This document shows positions 36,916 through 46,233 of a stretch of DNA of 64,000 bases, piece by piece. This stretch comes from Natrinema hispanicum (lineage in GTDB: Archaea > Halobacteriota > Halobacteria > Halobacteriales > Natrialbaceae). A model generated the notes under the pieces. It was not told the DNA's origin, searched no databases, and worked only from the letters and a program-made list of their open reading frames with translations. Both the position numbers and the translations under genes were made by a program. The DNA lies in contig NZ_SHMP01000010.1 of NCBI RefSeq assembly GCF_004217335.1, forward strand, positions 1-64,000, read 5' to 3'. Every line of letters begins with the position of its first letter. The stretch's first letter is position 1.

Positions 36916-38055
36916 ATGCCAGAGCGGAAGAATCAGCATTATGTCCCTCAGCACTATCTTCGTGCCTGGGCTGCTAATGGCCAGCTCAATATATTCCATC
37001 TCGAATCCGGAGGTATCTTCTCGGAAGGAACTGACTCGGTCTGCGCCCGGAACTACTTCTATGGCAATCCACCAGTGGTCGAAGAAGAACTCGCCAACTT
37101 GGAAGGATATCATGCCCGTCCACTCAACGGTCTACGACAGGGAGACAACCTACCAGATTTCTCCGATCAGTACGTCCAACTGCTTCTATCGTTCGTCACC
37201 ACTCAGCGTACTAGGACGAAGGCTACAAAAGAAGACATCAGAGATGGGGATGACTTCATCCGGGATGCCGTCAGGGAAGACTTGGAGGCCGACCGATACG
37301 AGGATAGGATCACCTGGAAATCCGATCTCACCGAGGATGAAAAAGAGGACGCATTAGTTGACGCTTCTCTGCTCGGTACCCACCACTATCTCATATCGCT
37401 AGGGATCTTCGGCTATATCGGTATCAGCGACCTTGAAGGGATAATGCTGCGCAACGTCACGGACCGCGAGTTCATAGTCTCTGACGTACCTGTTGTCCAT
37501 GACATTCCCCAATACAGCCGTGAGCAGGGGATTGTACCGGCGGGACTGGCAAACCGCGGCCTCCAAATCTTCTGTCCGATAGACCGCAACCGAATCCTCC
37601 TGCTGTACGATCCAGAAGTCTACAGGTTTGACGCTAACTCCAGGAAGCAGGTCCTGATCAAGTCTCCTGATGTCGTTGACGAACTGAACCTACTGCAGTT
37701 CCATAATGCAGAAAGCATCGTAATGTTCGACTCCAGTAGCGAAGACTACATCCGTGGTTTGCATGTCCGTATCGACGAGGTCCGGAGAAGAGAAGAGATA
37801 ACTGTGCCTCTAGAAGTAGAATCTGGTAAGAAGGAGGTAGTGAATAAAGTTCCTGCTTATCAGGTTCCGAAGCTCTCTCCAAGCCTTCCTGGCTGTACGA
37901 CTATGGCCCATCTTCCCTATGCCAAGCAGCGTCCTAATTGTCGATCGACGGAGGCACAAAACCTAGCACGCAGAACATTCAACGAGACCGGTACTCCCGA
38001 TTTGGGGCTGATCACCTCAATCAGAGTTCTCGAAGAGCTCTTAGATCTAAGTTAG
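36916..38055 (+). CDS. DUF4238-family protein
   Basis: The product has 379 residues. The N-terminus KNQHYVPQHYLRAWA is the DUF4238 signature. Further family features are the short aromatic ARNYFYG and the central FIVSDVPVV. The biochemical function of DUF4238 is unknown to me; the QHYVPQxYL motif could be a nuclease-like site, and family members are often in mobile or defence regions. It is followed by the gene at 38141 in the same direction, with an 85-base gap that carries a separate promoter. Confidence 0.8.
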   Translation: MPERKNQHYVPQHYLRAWAANGQLNIFHLESGGIFSEGTDSVCARNYFYGNPPVVEEELANLEGYHARPLNGLRQGDNLPDFSDQYVQLLLSFVTTQRTRTKATKEDIRDGDDFIRDAVREDLEADRYEDRITWKSDLTEDEKEDALVDASLLGTHHYLISLGIFGYIGISDLEGIMLRNVTDREFIVSDVPVVHDIPQYSREQGIVPAGLANRGLQIFCPIDRNRILLLYDPEVYRFDANSRKQVLIKSPDVVDELNLLQFHNAESIVMFDSSSEDYIRGLHVRIDEVRRREEITVPLEVESGKKEVVNKVPAYQVPKLSPSLPGCTTMAHLPYAKQRPNCRSTEAQNLARRTFNETGTPDLGLITSIRVLEELLDLS

Positions 38056-38111
38056 AGCCGTCCTGCTGACAAAGTGAATTAATTTCTATATGTTAGCTAA
38101 ACCGGTGGATG

Positions 38112-38117
38112 TTTATA
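38112..38117 (+). promoter_or_regulatory. TATA box for the gene starting at 38141
   Basis: TTTATA, 24-29 bases before the ATG at 38141; it supports that start over the earlier ATG at 38090. Confidence 0.55.
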
Positions 38118-38140
38118 CTGAAGTTCAGAAAAGCCGAGGT

Positions 38141-38605
38141 ATGTCACAGCCTCAGGTTGTCTACGCCCATCACATTCTGAATGTCCCAGAATCCGACATC
38201 GCGGATCTTTTCGGAAACGGGAAAATCGGAATCGACTACGGCATGGGCGAGGTCTACAACAAGACCGCGTTCAAAGAAGAAGGCGAATCCACTGCTGCGA
38301 TAAACACGATGGACTCTCTGAGGACTGAAGGCGGGATTGTCCTTGGGCAGTACCACCACGACGATCTCATGCTGTTGGGCTACGTCAACCAAGAGAAGAA
38401 CATTAGTGTGAAAGAGGCGGATGACGGTACCCAGATCAAAACGCTTCAGCTAGATCGATACGAGCAGGTCCACCGCGCCGATCATCCTGAGCTTTTCCAA
38501 GTCTCGAAATCACAGCACGCAGTCCACAACCTAGACAAAGATGCCGACACCGTGCGACAGGCGTTCAAAGAGATTTTTGACAAAAATACCCTGAACAACC
38601 TCTAA
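38141..38605 (+). CDS. Small unknown protein upstream of the type IIG enzyme
   Basis: The product has 154 residues from the ATG at 38141 (the frame can extend to 38090). It is mixed alpha/beta with IADLFGNGKIGIDYGMG, GGIVLGQYHHDDLMLLGYV and a helical C-terminus. Histidine pairs (AHHI, YHHDD) stand out. No family is recognised. It lies 382 bases before the type IIG gene and may belong to the same system. Confidence 0.55.
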   Translation: MSQPQVVYAHHILNVPESDIADLFGNGKIGIDYGMGEVYNKTAFKEEGESTAAINTMDSLRTEGGIVLGQYHHDDLMLLGYVNQEKNISVKEADDGTQIKTLQLDRYEQVHRADHPELFQVSKSQHAVHNLDKDADTVRQAFKEIFDKNTLNNL

Positions 38606-38987
38606 TCAACTTTTTTAGAGTGGGAAACTGCATAGTAGCTGTAACTTGTGGACTTGACCAATGGAAAGAAGTCAGAGAATTTCTTGATAAGATATCTAAT
38701 CGACTTCTTGGTACCGATCCACCACTAATGTGGTGATCTGCCACGAACATGTCGTCTAATGTTAATTTCGTGCGGTATGAGTGCCGAGGCCGTTTCTCCT
38801 ATGTAGGCCTATACACCTACCAACTAGAATTTAACGGAAGATGCGGCGATAACTGCACTTTTTAAACCTAAGAAACAGCTGCTTCGGTGCTAGTTCACTC
38901 TTTCAAAACCCGACCGACGTACAAGCCCTTGTTCTGGGTTTCCAGTAATTACATGATGTTTCGGTTACGTAGCTACGGCTAATACGG
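38606..38987. other. Intergenic with the second copy of a short repeat
   Basis: GTGGTGATCTGCCACGAAC lies at 38730-38748 and matches the split copy near 35391-35428. No gene is supported. The promoter of the type IIG gene should be here. Confidence 0.45.
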
Positions 38988-41900
38988 ATGAGCCAGGCTA
39001 CTCTCACTGAACGCCCTTATCATAACTCGAATCTCTTCTCAACCCACTACCTTGACGAACGGATCAAACACCGGCCCGAGTGGGACTGCGATACCGAAGC
39101 GGAAGAGGTGATGGAAGACCTTCAAACACTCTACCAGTTAGAAGGCAGTCTCTTCGAAGGCTACAAAGAAGACGATCTCATCAATAATTGGATCGACGAA
39201 GTTCTCAACATCCTCGGCTACGGAACCCAGGTCGAAACCACGCTCCCAGACGGCAACGGATACGTCGACATTCTCCTCTTCGAAAACGACGAACAGCGCC
39301 GCGATGCCGCATCCCTCTACCTGGACACCAATAACACCAAAGATCTGTTCAACAACGGGGTAGGCGTCGTCGAAGCCAAACAATGGGATGCCGATTTCAA
39401 CGTCCGATTCAGCGAGCAAAGACCCTACAGAGACGCCTCCCACCAGATCAAACACTACCTCGAGAACGTCAAAGACATCGAATGGGGTATTCTCACCAAC
39501 GGACGGAAATGGAGGCTCTACGGCACTAAGGACTACGAGACCAAGACCTACTACGAAGTCGACCTTCCCGAACTCCTTGAACAAGGAGACGTCGAACAGT
39601 TCAAATACTTCTACGCGTTCTTCCGGCCAGAAGCATTCCGGGAAACAGCCGGATCCACCTTCCTTGAAACAGTTTGGTCTGAAAGCGAGACCGCATCCCA
39701 AGAACTAGGGGAAGACCTCCAGGACAACGTCTTCACAGCACTACGAGTCCTCGGACACGGCTTCATCGAATCCAACGATCTCGACATCGAACCCAACGAC
39801 ACGGAAGCCCTGAACGAGTTGAAAGAGCAGTCCCTCGTGCTGCTGTACCGGTTGATGTTCGTCCTATACGCAGAATCCCGGAACCTGATTCACCCTGAAG
39901 AACAAGAAGCCATAGAAGAGTACGAGGAAAACTTCAGCCTTGACCAGCTCCGGCTGAGCATCCACGACACGATCGGCGAAGTGGATCAAGGATTCGAAAG
40001 CGAATACAGCGAATACTCCTCCACAATGTGGCGGCAGCTGGAGGACCTGTTCGAGCTGATCGACAAGGGTGAGGAATCCCTGGGGATCCCGCCATACAAC
40101 GGAGGACTGTTCGACCGTGAGAAGCACGAGTTCCTCTCTGAAAACTCGGTCAGCAACCAGCACCTCGCCGAAGTAATCTACCGCCTGTCCACCACTGAAA
40201 ACGAAGAAGGACGGTACGTCTTAGCGGATTACGGCGACCTGGACACCCGCCACCTGGGGAGTGTCTACGAAGGACTGCTGGAACACCAGTTCCGGATCGC
40301 TCCCGAAGACTACGCAGCCGTAGAAGAGGACGGGGGACAGGTCTGGAAACCTGCCACAGAAGTCACGGTAGCTGACGCAGTCGAAACAGTTTCCGAAGGC
40401 AGTCTGTACGTCGTCAACGATGAAGGCGAACGCAAAGCGACTGGTGCATACTACACGCCCGACTACGTTGTCACCTACATCGTAGAGGAAACAGTAGATC
40501 CCCTGATCGAAGAGATACGAGAGGATCTGATAGACCAGGGATTCGAACCAGGCACTCAGGAGTACCTGGGTCCGTTCCTCCGCCGAGTAACCGAGTTGAA
40601 GATTCTAGATCCTGCCATGGGGAGCGGCCACTTCCTCACTCGGGCAACCGGCTACCTCACAGAGCAGGTGATGCACGAAGTCCGCGAAGTCGAGACCGAG
40701 ATGGGTGTTGCATTCGACGAACAGCACATCCGCCGTGAAATTGCCAAAGAGTGTATCTATGGGGTCGACCTGAACGGGATGGCTGTCGAACTCGCAAAGC
40801 TGTCGATGTGGCTCGACACCCTTGCAGCTGATCGACCGCTGGCTTTCCTCGACCACCACCTGAAGGCAGGCAATTCGCTGGTTGGTTCTGACGTTACACA
40901 GGTACTCTCAAACGGATCGCCTGCCGGCAACGATGACGGACAGATCACGCTTACACAGGCATGGGCACGCGTCCGCCAAGACACCTTAGAACACGTCATG
41001 GAGCGGATGCAGGAACTGCTCGAAATCGACAACGAAACCCTGGAAGACGTCAAGTCGATGGAAGAGATCTACGACAACATCCGCGAAGATCCTCTCTACC
41101 AGCGACTGTTCGAACTCACCAACGTGCATACCGCCGAACAGTTCGGACTGGACGTGCCCGAGGATGCCTACGAACAAATGGCCTCCGCCATTGAAGACGA
41201 AAACGAGTGGACTGAAATCCAGGAAAAAGACTGGTTCCGCTCTGCTCAAGGCCACAGCGATGATGAATCCTTCTTCCACTGGGAGCTTGAGTACCCAGAG
41301 GTCTTCTTTAACGAAGAAGGCGAAAAGATACCCGAAGCTGGGTTCGATATCATTCTCGGGAATCCTCCATACGTAAGGCAGGAACAGCTACAAGAGATTA
41401 AGAGCTATCTCGAGACTGAGTATGATACATACCATGGAGTTGCAGACCTCTACGTTTACTTCATAGAGAAGGGGACCAACCTACTCTACAGTGACGGATA
41501 CTTCGGTCAGATCATCTCAAACAAATTCATGCGGGCAAACTACGGCAGCGGCGTCAGAAAACAGCTAACCGAAGAAGTCAACCTCGAGAGAATAATTGAC
41601 TTTGGAGATCTGCCTGTCTTCGAATCTGCGAGTGCTTACCCTTCGATAATCGTATTCAATCGTTCGACAGAGTCTGACGAGAACGTACATGTAGCACAGA
41701 TTGATGATCTGAACTTCCCTGATCTGAGAACGCGACTGGAACAGGAGTCCTACAGCATCTCTGTAGACGAACTCAAAGACGGGCAGTGGTCATTAGCCTC
41801 AAAGAATGAGGCCAAAATCCAGAGTGAGCTTGAGTCCTCTGCTACCAGGATAGAAGACTACATACAGTCCGAGATCAACTACGGCGTGAAAACCGGTCTA

Positions 41901-43127
41901 AATGATGCCTTCTTCATTGACAGCGAGAAAAGAGAAGATCTGATAGAAAAAGATAGCTCCAGTGAAGAATTGATCAAGCCATTGGCCACTGGGAAAAATG
42001 TCCGCCGATACTACATTGATAGTGAAGACAAATACTTGATTTTCACTCGAAGAGGAACTGACATTGACAAATACCCTGCAATCAAAGACCACTTGTTGGA
42101 CTACCGATCTGAACTTGAACCTAAACCCTCTGGACACACTGGGGACTGGGATGGACGGAAACCCGGCGATTACGAGTGGTACGAGATCCAGGACACAGTC
42201 GACTACTGGAAGGATTTCAATAACGAGAAAATCTGTTACCCTGTTATCGCCAACAATCCTCGATTCGTCCTTGACACTGAAGGTTACTATCTAAATGACA
42301 AGTGCTTCATTATCTCGGAATCAGACTGGTTCCTTGTTGCGCTTCTAAACTCTAAGGCAGCACACTTCTGGTTCGATAACGAGCTGTCTACATTACGTGG
42401 TGGGTACTATGAGTTCCGCTCTGTCCACCTGAAAAGCTTCCCTATCCCTGAAGTCAGTTCAGAGAAACAGGACCTGCTGGAAGATCTTGCTACTGAGCTA
42501 ACGCGCTTGATCAAAGAAAGAAATCAGGTGAACACTAATCTCTTAGATCATCTTGGCACCTATTCCGACGGACAGACGATTACCGATATCGGTCTTATCC
42601 AGCCCCCGTCAGGTTCCTCAGACTCGCCTCTTCAGAAGACCAGTGACGACCTTGACAACCTAAGGGTTGGCAAGGTCAACGTCGATCGAACCTCCTCATC
42701 ATCCGTAGAAATCCAACTTACCGCACGATACAAGCCAGAAGAAGATGAAGAATACGAAACCGATCAATGGGGATACACCGAGACAGAACTCATCCCTGCA
42801 CTGCAAATCAGCGACCTCTCTAAAACAGAGGTAGCGTTGATCGAAGAGTTCGTACCTGTTGCCGTCGACGAAGCAGGCGGGTTCGCTAACTTCCGTGAAA
42901 CCGCTACAAAAACGAATTCGCTTGTTGACCGCCTACGGAAACTCACACTCCCAGAACTGAGTGAAATCGACCAGCGATTCGAAGGCTACCTGGATACCAA
43001 GGAGCAGGCCGAAGAACTGGAGGACAAAATCGAAGAAACGGATCGACTGATCGACGAGACCGTATATGAACTGTACGGACTGACTGAGGAAGAGATTAAG
43101 ATCGTGGAAGAGGCTATCAATCAGTAA
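38988..43127 (+). CDS. Type IIG restriction-modification enzyme (Eco57I-like)
   Basis: The product has 1379 residues with all activities in one chain. N-terminal nuclease: VDILLF (Asp94) and VVEAKQ (Glu129, Lys131) give a PD-(D/E)XK site. Helical linker to about 480. Adenine methylase: motif I DPAMGSGHF (541-549) and motif IV NPPY (792-795). The C-terminal part (about 950-1150) is the target-recognition domain, followed by a coiled-coil tail. NPPY indicates N6-adenine methylation. No separate specificity or nuclease gene is needed. A divergent TBP follows after 30 bases on the same strand. Confidence 0.92.
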   Translation: MSQATLTERPYHNSNLFSTHYLDERIKHRPEWDCDTEAEEVMEDLQTLYQLEGSLFEGYKEDDLINNWIDEVLNILGYGTQVETTLPDGNGYVDILLFENDEQRRDAASLYLDTNNTKDLFNNGVGVVEAKQWDADFNVRFSEQRPYRDASHQIKHYLENVKDIEWGILTNGRKWRLYGTKDYETKTYYEVDLPELLEQGDVEQFKYFYAFFRPEAFRETAGSTFLETVWSESETASQELGEDLQDNVFTALRVLGHGFIESNDLDIEPNDTEALNELKEQSLVLLYRLMFVLYAESRNLIHPEEQEAIEEYEENFSLDQLRLSIHDTIGEVDQGFESEYSEYSSTMWRQLEDLFELIDKGEESLGIPPYNGGLFDREKHEFLSENSVSNQHLAEVIYRLSTTENEEGRYVLADYGDLDTRHLGSVYEGLLEHQFRIAPEDYAAVEEDGGQVWKPATEVTVADAVETVSEGSLYVVNDEGERKATGAYYTPDYVVTYIVEETVDPLIEEIREDLIDQGFEPGTQEYLGPFLRRVTELKILDPAMGSGHFLTRATGYLTEQVMHEVREVETEMGVAFDEQHIRREIAKECIYGVDLNGMAVELAKLSMWLDTLAADRPLAFLDHHLKAGNSLVGSDVTQVLSNGSPAGNDDGQITLTQAWARVRQDTLEHVMERMQELLEIDNETLEDVKSMEEIYDNIREDPLYQRLFELTNVHTAEQFGLDVPEDAYEQMASAIEDENEWTEIQEKDWFRSAQGHSDDESFFHWELEYPEVFFNEEGEKIPEAGFDIILGNPPYVRQEQLQEIKSYLETEYDTYHGVADLYVYFIEKGTNLLYSDGYFGQIISNKFMRANYGSGVRKQLTEEVNLERIIDFGDLPVFESASAYPSIIVFNRSTESDENVHVAQIDDLNFPDLRTRLEQESYSISVDELKDGQWSLASKNEAKIQSELESSATRIEDYIQSEINYGVKTGLNDAFFIDSEKREDLIEKDSSSEELIKPLATGKNVRRYYIDSEDKYLIFTRRGTDIDKYPAIKDHLLDYRSELEPKPSGHTGDWDGRKPGDYEWYEIQDTVDYWKDFNNEKICYPVIANNPRFVLDTEGYYLNDKCFIISESDWFLVALLNSKAAHFWFDNELSTLRGGYYEFRSVHLKSFPIPEVSSEKQDLLEDLATELTRLIKERNQVNTNLLDHLGTYSDGQTITDIGLIQPPSGSSDSPLQKTSDDLDNLRVGKVNVDRTSSSSVEIQLTARYKPEEDEEYETDQWGYTETELIPALQISDLSKTEVALIEEFVPVAVDEAGGFANFRETATKTNSLVDRLRKLTLPELSEIDQRFEGYLDTKEQAEELEDKIEETDRLIDETVYELYGLTEEEIKIVEEAINQ

Positions 43128-43157
43128 TATCCTTTCCGGCATCGGGATTGAGAATAA

Positions 43158-43703
43158 ATGGATGTAGTCAATGTCGTAGGATCCGGTTCTCTTGACGTCG
43201 AATTAGATCTATCTCAACTCGCTGAAGACCTGGACTCCTCGATCGCGGACTTCGACCCTGACCACTACCCTGGTGTTTATCTTCGATTCGATGACGATGC
43301 ACCACTCATCACGATCTATCGGACTGGGAAGTACATCGTCACAGGTGCGGAATCTGATGAAGAGGCATACAGATACCGAGATCGTTTCCTTGATCTCTTG
43401 TCTGAGATGGGTGTGATACCAGATTCGGATGACCTCCAGTTCAAGATACAGAACTACGTCGTTGTAGCTGACCTTGGAAACGAACAGAACCTGGAATCAC
43501 TCGCGATCGGACTGGGCCTCGAGCAAACAGAGTATGAACCCGAGCAGTTCCCCGGACTGGTTTATCGACCTGCTGGTCACTCCTGTGTACTACTGATATT
43601 CGCCTCCGGTAAAGCAGTCATAGCTGGCGTAACAGACAAGGAAGAAGCCAGGGACGTATTCGCCGACTTGGAAGACACCCTCAACGAATACGGGCTGAAC
43701 TAA
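43158..43703 (+). CDS. tbp: TATA-binding protein paralogue
   Basis: The product has 181 residues and the two-repeat saddle of archaeal TBP. Repeat 1 is atypical (HYPGVYLRFDD, TGKYIVTGAES); repeat 2 is close to canonical (VVADLGNEQNLESLAIGLG, YEPEQFPGLVYR, FASGKAVIAG). The first intercalating Phe is replaced by Ty in repeat 1 (YPGV instead of FPGL). It lies 30 bases after the type IIG enzyme and probably shares its transcript. Haloarchaea have several TBPs that pair with specific TFBs; this one may serve promoters of this island or be a decoy (inference). Confidence 0.88.
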   Translation: MDVVNVVGSGSLDVELDLSQLAEDLDSSIADFDPDHYPGVYLRFDDDAPLITIYRTGKYIVTGAESDEEAYRYRDRFLDLLSEMGVIPDSDDLQFKIQNYVVVADLGNEQNLESLAIGLGLEQTEYEPEQFPGLVYRPAGHSCVLLIFASGKAVIAGVTDKEEARDVFADLEDTLNEYGLN

Positions 43704-44156
43704 CTAAAGTACGCCATCGAATGACCCTATATTTTCTAACTGGCTGATTTCGTCCTCCAGATCGATTATCTCGTCTTCGACTTCTTGGATTCGCTCCATG
43801 AAACGGGTCTTCCTGCGCTGCCGCTGATCTTCCAGGTCCGCGATTTTCTCACGGATCTTCCCTGAGTCACCGCCGGCAAAACTGAACGATTGCTGGAGCT
43901 GTTCCTCATACTCGTCGATCGCGTCGTCGAACTGGCTGAGTGCTTCCTTGCGTCGGTTTTCCAGCCGCTGTTTCTGTGACTCTTTTTTCGACAGTTGCTC
44001 TTTCAAACGCTGGACCTGCCTCCGATGATTCTTCTCGAGATCGTCTAGGACGTCGTCCATTACTCGCGTCGATAGCGTCTCGGCGATCTCCCGACACTGC
44101 TCGACCGTTGAGGTCGTCGCGCTCGAGAATCTAGCGAGACGACGGTTCTGGTACAA
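43704..44156 (-). CDS. Coiled-coil protein, probably a 3' gene fragment
   Basis: The frame has 150 residues from a TTG at 44156 and stays open upstream to about 44210 with no ATG. Residues 20-145 are almost entirely coiled coil (EKNHRRQVQRLKEQLSKKES, ENRRKEALSQFDDAIDEYEE). The start LRYALYQNRRLARF looks like the interior of a larger protein; similar tails end some SNF2-type helicases. I therefore favour a truncated gene. It converges on the TBP gene with no gap. Confidence 0.45.
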   Translation of the reverse strand: MYQNRRLARFSSATTSTVEQCREIAETLSTRVMDDVLDDLEKNHRRQVQRLKEQLSKKESQKQRLENRRKEALSQFDDAIDEYEEQLQQSFSFAGGDSGKIREKIADLEDQRQRRKTRFMERIQEVEDEIIDLEDEISQLENIGSFDGVL

Positions 44157-44515
44157 TGCGTATCTGAGGGCGACTAAACAGCTTACAGAACGAATCGGCG
44201 AAGCGATCGGGGATCAGGGAAGCGCGAGCGCGGCTGCCGTCGAGAAAAACTACCCAGCGAAGACCGCCGCCGTGACGCCATGTGCGAGAACTTCAGTAAT
44301 CCCTTCGATGAGATAGACTAGCGTCCAGCCTGGGAGTGTCGCCAAGGCGACAGCGCCAAAAAATTACAGCGCCCTCCCCCACCTTCGCGCGAAAATCTCC
44401 AGTTGATCCATACGAAATGCAGGTTTCCTAAATCCATTTGAGCAAAAGAAGCGCTCTACGAGCAGCACACACTTTACCTAGTATTTATTTGATAGCAGTC
44501 TACTCTCCAAAACAC
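44157..44515. other. Intergenic with a membrane-protein remnant
   Basis: On the minus strand a short frame ending at about 44258 reads ALATLPGWTLVYLIEGITEVLAHG, like the end of a membrane protein, without a start. The rest is non-coding and should hold the promoter of the next gene. Confidence 0.35.
44482..44489 (+). promoter_or_regulatory. TATA box for the gene starting at 44516
   Basis: TATTTATT, 27-34 bases before the ATG at 44516. Confidence 0.5.
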
Positions 44516-45538
44516 ATGAGCAGTGATGATGGGGACCAATTCTCCTATGAAGGGCAATTAGTCTTCAATGGCATCCATCTAACTAATGTTTTAGATGCCG
44601 ATTTTGACTTTAATCATGTTATCGAGAACGAGTTGGCTAACTACACTCAAGGCTCAATTGAGCGGCCAGGACGTGGTTATCATACAATTCCATTTGCCAA
44701 GTATGCTTCAGAGGAACCCAATATTGGCCGGCACATCAATAGGTTGCTTGGAGAGATAAATGCGTTCAGATATCTCGAGGAAAAGTGGGAATACCGGGAA
44801 ACAGAAATTGACGGGCAAACAGGTAGTCGTCCAACGATTCAAGACTATTCAACGTTCGATGGATACTGGGCATTTCCAGACCACCTCTTCATAAAGGCAG
44901 ACAAGTCTAAAGCCGAGAAGGCTAGAAACTTGGTTAAGCAAACTCTCGGAGACTATATTTCACTTCAAGAAGTTGAATTCAGCCCCGATTTTCTCTTATG
45001 GCTCTTTTCACATGAGAAAAACAACGAAAGTATTCCTGGAGAGATCTCGGTCAATATGTTAACTGATGCTGAAATTAGAGGAAACAAACCAGATCTATTT
45101 GGTCAACACAGTAAAGTTGATGACTCAATCGACATTACAAAATCTGCTCCCGTACTAATCGGTGTCCTTAGTCAAAAAGGACTTGTAGCAATCGAGGGCG
45201 TGTTTGGATTAGCAGATAGGTTTGTAAGAGCAAGAATCGATACCGATGGCCGAGTTCATATCAAAGCAGATCATGCGATAAGTGGGTCCTCAGATGTTGA
45301 ACGCATGGCTATATCACTAGCCTTCCTCAACCAATTTATTGAACTATACCAACATTGGAAAAGCTTGGATTCTGAATTTCGATATCCCCCGCTCGAATTT
45401 TTCACAGATATATACGAAGAATGCCAACGTCAGGGTGTAGAAGTTACTTTCTCCATTGATGATGTTGTCAATGAATATCGGAACAAAGGTAGCTCAGAGG
45501 AGTACGATGAATACCAATCTGGTCTTGGAGACTTTTAA
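44516..45538 (+). CDS. Unknown protein, first of a three-gene cluster
   Basis: The product has 340 residues from the ATG at 44516, supported by the TATA box at 44482-44489; the extension to 44438 is not haloarchaeal in style. It is AT-richer than its neighbours, mixed alpha/beta and soluble. Noticeable stretches are SAPVLIGVLSQKGLVAIEGV and a helical MAISLAFLNQFIELYQHW. I recognise no domain. Confidence 0.6.
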   Translation: MSSDDGDQFSYEGQLVFNGIHLTNVLDADFDFNHVIENELANYTQGSIERPGRGYHTIPFAKYASEEPNIGRHINRLLGEINAFRYLEEKWEYRETEIDGQTGSRPTIQDYSTFDGYWAFPDHLFIKADKSKAEKARNLVKQTLGDYISLQEVEFSPDFLLWLFSHEKNNESIPGEISVNMLTDAEIRGNKPDLFGQHSKVDDSIDITKSAPVLIGVLSQKGLVAIEGVFGLADRFVRARIDTDGRVHIKADHAISGSSDVERMAISLAFLNQFIELYQHWKSLDSEFRYPPLEFFTDIYEECQRQGVEVTFSIDDVVNEYRNKGSSEEYDEYQSGLGDF

Positions 45539-45592
45539 ACTGTAACCTAGATACCTATTACATATGGTCCTCCAGATAGTACTGTAAAAACG

Positions 45593-46231
45593 ATGGCCGT
45601 GTCCAACCTCCGTCGAGCAAACACGGGTGATAACTCCCTTGAGAGATATCTCACGGGGTTGTCAACGGCACGCCTTTCGTTAAAGTCAGTTGCTTCAGAA
45701 GAGATTGAACCCCTTTGTGATGATTATCCTTTCTCGCAACGGGTATACCAGGGTACAATCATATACAATGAGCCATCGCAGTACACACCTGGAAGGGAAA
45801 TTGAAATTGATTTTGAATATCGAGACGGATCACAGCTATTCATCCTAGATTTAGAGACAGACGTTAGTTCCGTAGATCGCCTCGCTCAGAACGTTGCAGA
45901 TGCTATTCCGGAGGGTTTCACGGTATATAGGAATCTCCATGTTCCTGAAGATGGACTTTGGTCTTTTCTAGAACAAGCAGACAGTGTTATTGATATCCAT
46001 GTACTTGATCAGGGACATGAGGTACCTTATGACGAAGTAGAGGGTGTATCCCGTGAAGATGTAGTTGGCGAATATGCTATTGAGAAAGCAGAGGTCGGAT
46101 TCGTTGTCGACGGACACCAGATTGTAGTCCGTTATTATCAAGGGAGTATACAAATTGAGACGGACTGGCCAAATGGACGAGAATATATTTTACAGTTATT
46201 TGAGCGAGAAGCTTTTTCGGACAATAGTTGA
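45593..46231 (+). CDS. Unknown protein, second of a three-gene cluster
   Basis: The product has 212 residues, acidic and beta-rich (VYQGTIIYNEPSQYTPGREIEIDFEY; EVGFVVDGHQIVVRYYQGSIQIE). It starts 54 bases after the previous gene and ends 2 bases before the next ATG, so the last two are tightly coupled. No domain recognised. Confidence 0.6.
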   Translation: MAVSNLRRANTGDNSLERYLTGLSTARLSLKSVASEEIEPLCDDYPFSQRVYQGTIIYNEPSQYTPGREIEIDFEYRDGSQLFILDLETDVSSVDRLAQNVADAIPEGFTVYRNLHVPEDGLWSFLEQADSVIDIHVLDQGHEVPYDEVEGVSREDVVGEYAIEKAEVGFVVDGHQIVVRYYQGSIQIETDWPNGREYILQLFEREAFSDNS

Positions 46232-46233
46232 TC

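Noticed and set aside
39138..39701. 187-codon frame opposite the type IIG gene
   Set aside because: Phenylalanine- and valine-rich shadow produced by GAA and GAC codons on the other strand.
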